Below the pieces are notes generated by a model, which saw only the letters and a program-made list of their open reading frames with translations, did no database searches and was not told the origin of the DNA. Made by a program: the position numbers and the translations under genes. A stretch of DNA of 64,000 nucleotides from Eisenibacter elegans DSM 3317 (lineage in GTDB: Bacteria; Bacteroidota; Bacteroidia; Cytophagales; Microscillaceae), in NCBI RefSeq assembly GCF_000430505.1, contig NZ_AUMD01000011.1:124001-188000 (forward strand), written 5' to 3'. Positions 61,724 to 64,000 of this stretch are shown here, piece by piece. Every line of letters begins with the position of its first letter. The first letter of the stretch is position 1.

Positions 61724-64000
61724 ATGTTACGCAAGCTATTTTTATGCCTCCTCTGTTTGTTGGGGTACTCTGCAGGGGCTTTTGCCCAAACTACCCAATA
61801 TACCATCAGCGGTCGCTTGACCGATGCCCAAACGGGAGAAGCCCTGATAGGCGCTTCGGTGATTGCACAAGAAACCCAAAAAGGGAGCGTGGCTGATATA
61901 GATGGCAATTACAGATTGCAGCTCCCTGCCGGAACATATACCCTACGCTGGGCCTACGTGGGCTATCAAGCCCAAACCCAGACCATCAGCCTACAACAAA
62001 ACCAAACCCTCAATATCGCCCTACAACCCGATACCAAACAGCTGCAAGAAGTCGTGGTTTCGGCAGAATCAGCACAGGCCAAACTAGATGCCACCCAGAT
62101 GAGCGCAGAGCGCATCACGATGCAGGAGATGAAAAACATTCCGGTCATTTTTGGGGAAATCGACATCATCAAAATCCTTCAGCTCAAACCCGGCATTACC
62201 AATGGAGGCGAAGGCTCCTCGGGCTTGTATGTGCGCGGTGGTGGTCCCGACCAAAACCTAGTCTTGCTCGATGATGCTCTTGTATACAATGCGGCACACT
62301 TGTTTGGCTTCTTCAGTGTGTTCAATTCTGACATTATTAAAGACGTAACACTCTACAAAGGAGATTTTCCGGCTCAGTTTGGTGGCAGGCTGTCTTCTGT
62401 GCTCGATACCCGCGTTCGGGAAGGCAACAAGGAGCGCTTCTCGGCCACGGGCGGCGTAGGGCTGATTTCGTCGCGCCTGACGGTAGAAGCTCCCATCCAA
62501 AAAGGTAAATCTTCTATCCTCATCGGTGGCCGGCGGACTTATTTTGATGTGTTTACGCGCCTCATCAACCAAGCCAACGAAGGAGTAGAGGACTTTTCGC
62601 CCATCCCCGATTATTATTTTTACGATCTCAACGCCAAGCTGAGCTTTCAGCTCGGGCAGAAAGATTTTTTGCAGGTGTCGGGCTATCTTGGTCGCGATGT
62701 TTTTGGCTTCCGCAATGACCAATTCAACTTCGATTTCAATTGGGGCAATACCACTGCCTCTGCACGATGGGACCATATCTTCAGTCCAGAACTGTCGTCG
62801 AGCCTAACGGGCTACTACAGTGAGTATCAGTATGAAATACGCAACCAGTTTGATATTTTCGCCTTCAATGTAGGCTCCAATGTCCAAGATTTGACCATCC
62901 AAAACGATTGGGGATGGACTCCTCAGGGCAGTCGGCACAGCTTCCGTGCAGGGGCGCTTTTCACACACCATCGTTTTTTGGTAGGGCGCTTGCAAGCCGG
63001 GAGCCAAGACGGTACAGTCAATTTTGGCAACGAAAGCCGCCTAGCAGCCAACGAGTTTGGTGCGTATCTCTTGGATGATATCGAGTTTAACAGCCGCTGG
63101 CGCTGGAACATAGGGCTGCGATATTCGGGCTTTGAAAACAGCGGTCAAGTATATGGTGGTTTTGAGCCACGTACGGCGCTGCGCTTTAAGGTCAATGAAC
63201 GCATCTCGCTCAAGGCAGCGCTGGCGCGGATGTACCAATACATCCACTTAGTGTCGAACTCGGCGGCATCGCTCCCGACTGATATTTGGTATCCTTCGAG
63301 CGAAGTCGTACGCCCACAAATCTCTGATCAGGTAGCCTTTGGCCTGAGTATGTCGCTGGCCAATGGAGCGTTGTTTTTCTCGAATGAATACTATTACAAA
63401 AACCTCCAAAACCAAATTGACCTACGCGATGGCGCACAGTTATTTGCAAACCCCCAACTAGAGCGCGAGTTTGTCTTTGGGCGGGGCTGGAGCTATGGTA
63501 CGGAGTTTTATTTGGAGAAAAAAACAGGACGAACCACGGGCTGGCTAGGCTACACTCTTTCGTGGACTTGGCGGCAGTTTGGGGAGAGCAACGGCAACCC
63601 GGCCATCAATGAAGGGCGGCCTTTCTTCCCTCGCTACGACCGCCGGCACGATATCTCGCTGGTCGTTGTTCATAAGCTCAGCGACCGCCTAAGTCTCTCC
63701 GGTACTTGGGTGTACAACACCGGCGAGGCAATCTCGCTGCCCACCGAACGCTTCATAGTACAAAATGTAGAAGGTACGCGCCCCATCGTAGCCCCCGTGT
63801 ATTTGGAGCGCAATGGCTTCCGCCTGCCGGCCTATCACCGGATGGACTTGGGCTTGGTCTGGAAAATGAAACCCAAATGGGGGGAGGCTGATTGGACTTT
63901 CAGCGTCTACAACCTCTACAATCGACGCAATGCCTACTTCATTTATTTTAGGGAAGATAGGGATACAGCAGATAACCTCACCGGCTTTACCGCCCGCCAA
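61724..64000 (+). CDS. TonB-dependent outer-membrane receptor, 3' end outside window
   Basis: An open frame of 759 codons reaches the right edge without a stop. A signal peptide (LFLCLLCLLGYSAGAFA before QTTQ) is followed by a CarboxypepD_reg-like domain (YTISGRLTDAQTGEALIGASV, then WAYVGYQAQTQTISL). The TonB plug begins near residue 130 (IIKILQLKPGITNGGEGSSG, LYVRGGGPDQNLVLLDDALVY, then FSVFNSDIIKDVTLYKGDFPAQFGGRLSSVLD in parts). Barrel strands follow. It imports a large substrate such as a siderophore, haem or glycan. The lack of an adjacent SusD and the FecA-like plug make a SusC assignment unproven. The barrel C-terminus is cut by the edge. Confidence 0.93.
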   Translation, partial: MLRKLFLCLLCLLGYSAGAFAQTTQYTISGRLTDAQTGEALIGASVIAQETQKGSVADIDGNYRLQLPAGTYTLRWAYVGYQAQTQTISLQQNQTLNIALQPDTKQLQEVVVSAESAQAKLDATQMSAERITMQEMKNIPVIFGEIDIIKILQLKPGITNGGEGSSGLYVRGGGPDQNLVLLDDALVYNAAHLFGFFSVFNSDIIKDVTLYKGDFPAQFGGRLSSVLDTRVREGNKERFSATGGVGLISSRLTVEAPIQKGKSSILIGGRRTYFDVFTRLINQANEGVEDFSPIPDYYFYDLNAKLSFQLGQKDFLQVSGYLGRDVFGFRNDQFNFDFNWGNTTASARWDHIFSPELSSSLTGYYSEYQYEIRNQFDIFAFNVGSNVQDLTIQNDWGWTPQGSRHSFRAGALFTHHRFLVGRLQAGSQDGTVNFGNESRLAANEFGAYLLDDIEFNSRWRWNIGLRYSGFENSGQVYGGFEPRTALRFKVNERISLKAALARMYQYIHLVSNSAASLPTDIWYPSSEVVRPQISDQVAFGLSMSLANGALFFSNEYYYKNLQNQIDLRDGAQLFANPQLEREFVFGRGWSYGTEFYLEKKTGRTTGWLGYTLSWTWRQFGESNGNPAINEGRPFFPRYDRRHDISLVVVHKLSDRLSLSGTWVYNTGEAISLPTERFIVQNVEGTRPIVAPVYLERNGFRLPAYHRMDLGLVWKMKPKWGEADWTFSVYNLYNRRNAYFIYFREDRDTADNLTGFTARQ

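Noticed and set aside
1-64000. tRNA, rRNA or CRISPR arrays
   Set aside because: I scanned for T-loop-like sequences, rRNA-like blocks and regular short direct repeats and saw none. A covariance search could still find a tRNA I missed.

Overview
The window comes from a chromosome of the phylum Bacteroidota, most likely a gliding-type Cytophagales (Cytophagia) relative. The evidence is a GldA-like ABC ATPase, type IX secretion proteins of the PorV and PorE type, a 62-residue histone H1-like protein, a serine-palmitoyltransferase-like enzyme of the kind used for sulfonolipids or sphingolipids, a DUF2723 mannosyltransferase-like protein and a TonB receptor with a CarboxypepD_reg plug. Shine-Dalgarno sites are largely missing, and the Bacteroidota promoter (TTTG, about 20 bases, TAnnTTTG) recurs before genes. 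The species cannot be named from sequence alone. I saw no rRNA, tRNA or CRISPR array.

Layout. 0.2-16.5 kb is mostly housekeeping: gldA-like, argS, rarA, an alpha-oxoamine synthase, an H1-like protein and tpiA. A minus-strand SulP transporter pair and an unknown gene follow, then ppiD-pyrH-frr and agmatine deiminase. 16.5-25.3 kb holds a repeat pair, a helical phasin-like protein, a membrane glycosyltransferase, an OppC-like permease, a SpoIIE phosphatase next to a SiaC-like protein, a DMT transporter, an alpha/beta hydrolase and TerC. 25.3-34.2 kb is purH followed by the cell-shape operon mreB-mreC-mreD-mrdA-rodA, a DUF3817 protein and an outer-membrane barrel. 34.2-46.8 kb carries a membrane SpoIIE phosphatase, a translationally coupled lactone oxidase/PLP aldolase pair, a PorE-like OmpA protein, a 999-residue DUF2723 protein, an AI-2E exporter-like protein and a DUF819 protein. 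46.8-64 kb has a decayed IS4-type transposase, an acyl-CoA carboxylase subunit, a DUF7832-like protein, a Nudix hydrolase, YihY, an OmpH lipoprotein, PorV, an IS630 remnant, a ChaN-like protein, a patatin, a repeat island, thrC-thrB, and a TonB-dependent receptor that runs off the right edge.

No cassette here is clearly a new defence or biosynthetic system. The most unexplained material is non-coding: three interspersed repeat families (called A, B and C here), all meeting at 58.0-58.4 kb, and a nested stem structure between mreB and mreC. On the protein side the best leads are the SpoIIE phosphatase/SiaC pair, the SulP protein with a roughly 230-residue unknown tail, the roughly 115-residue insertion in ArgS, and the candidate sulfonolipid synthase.
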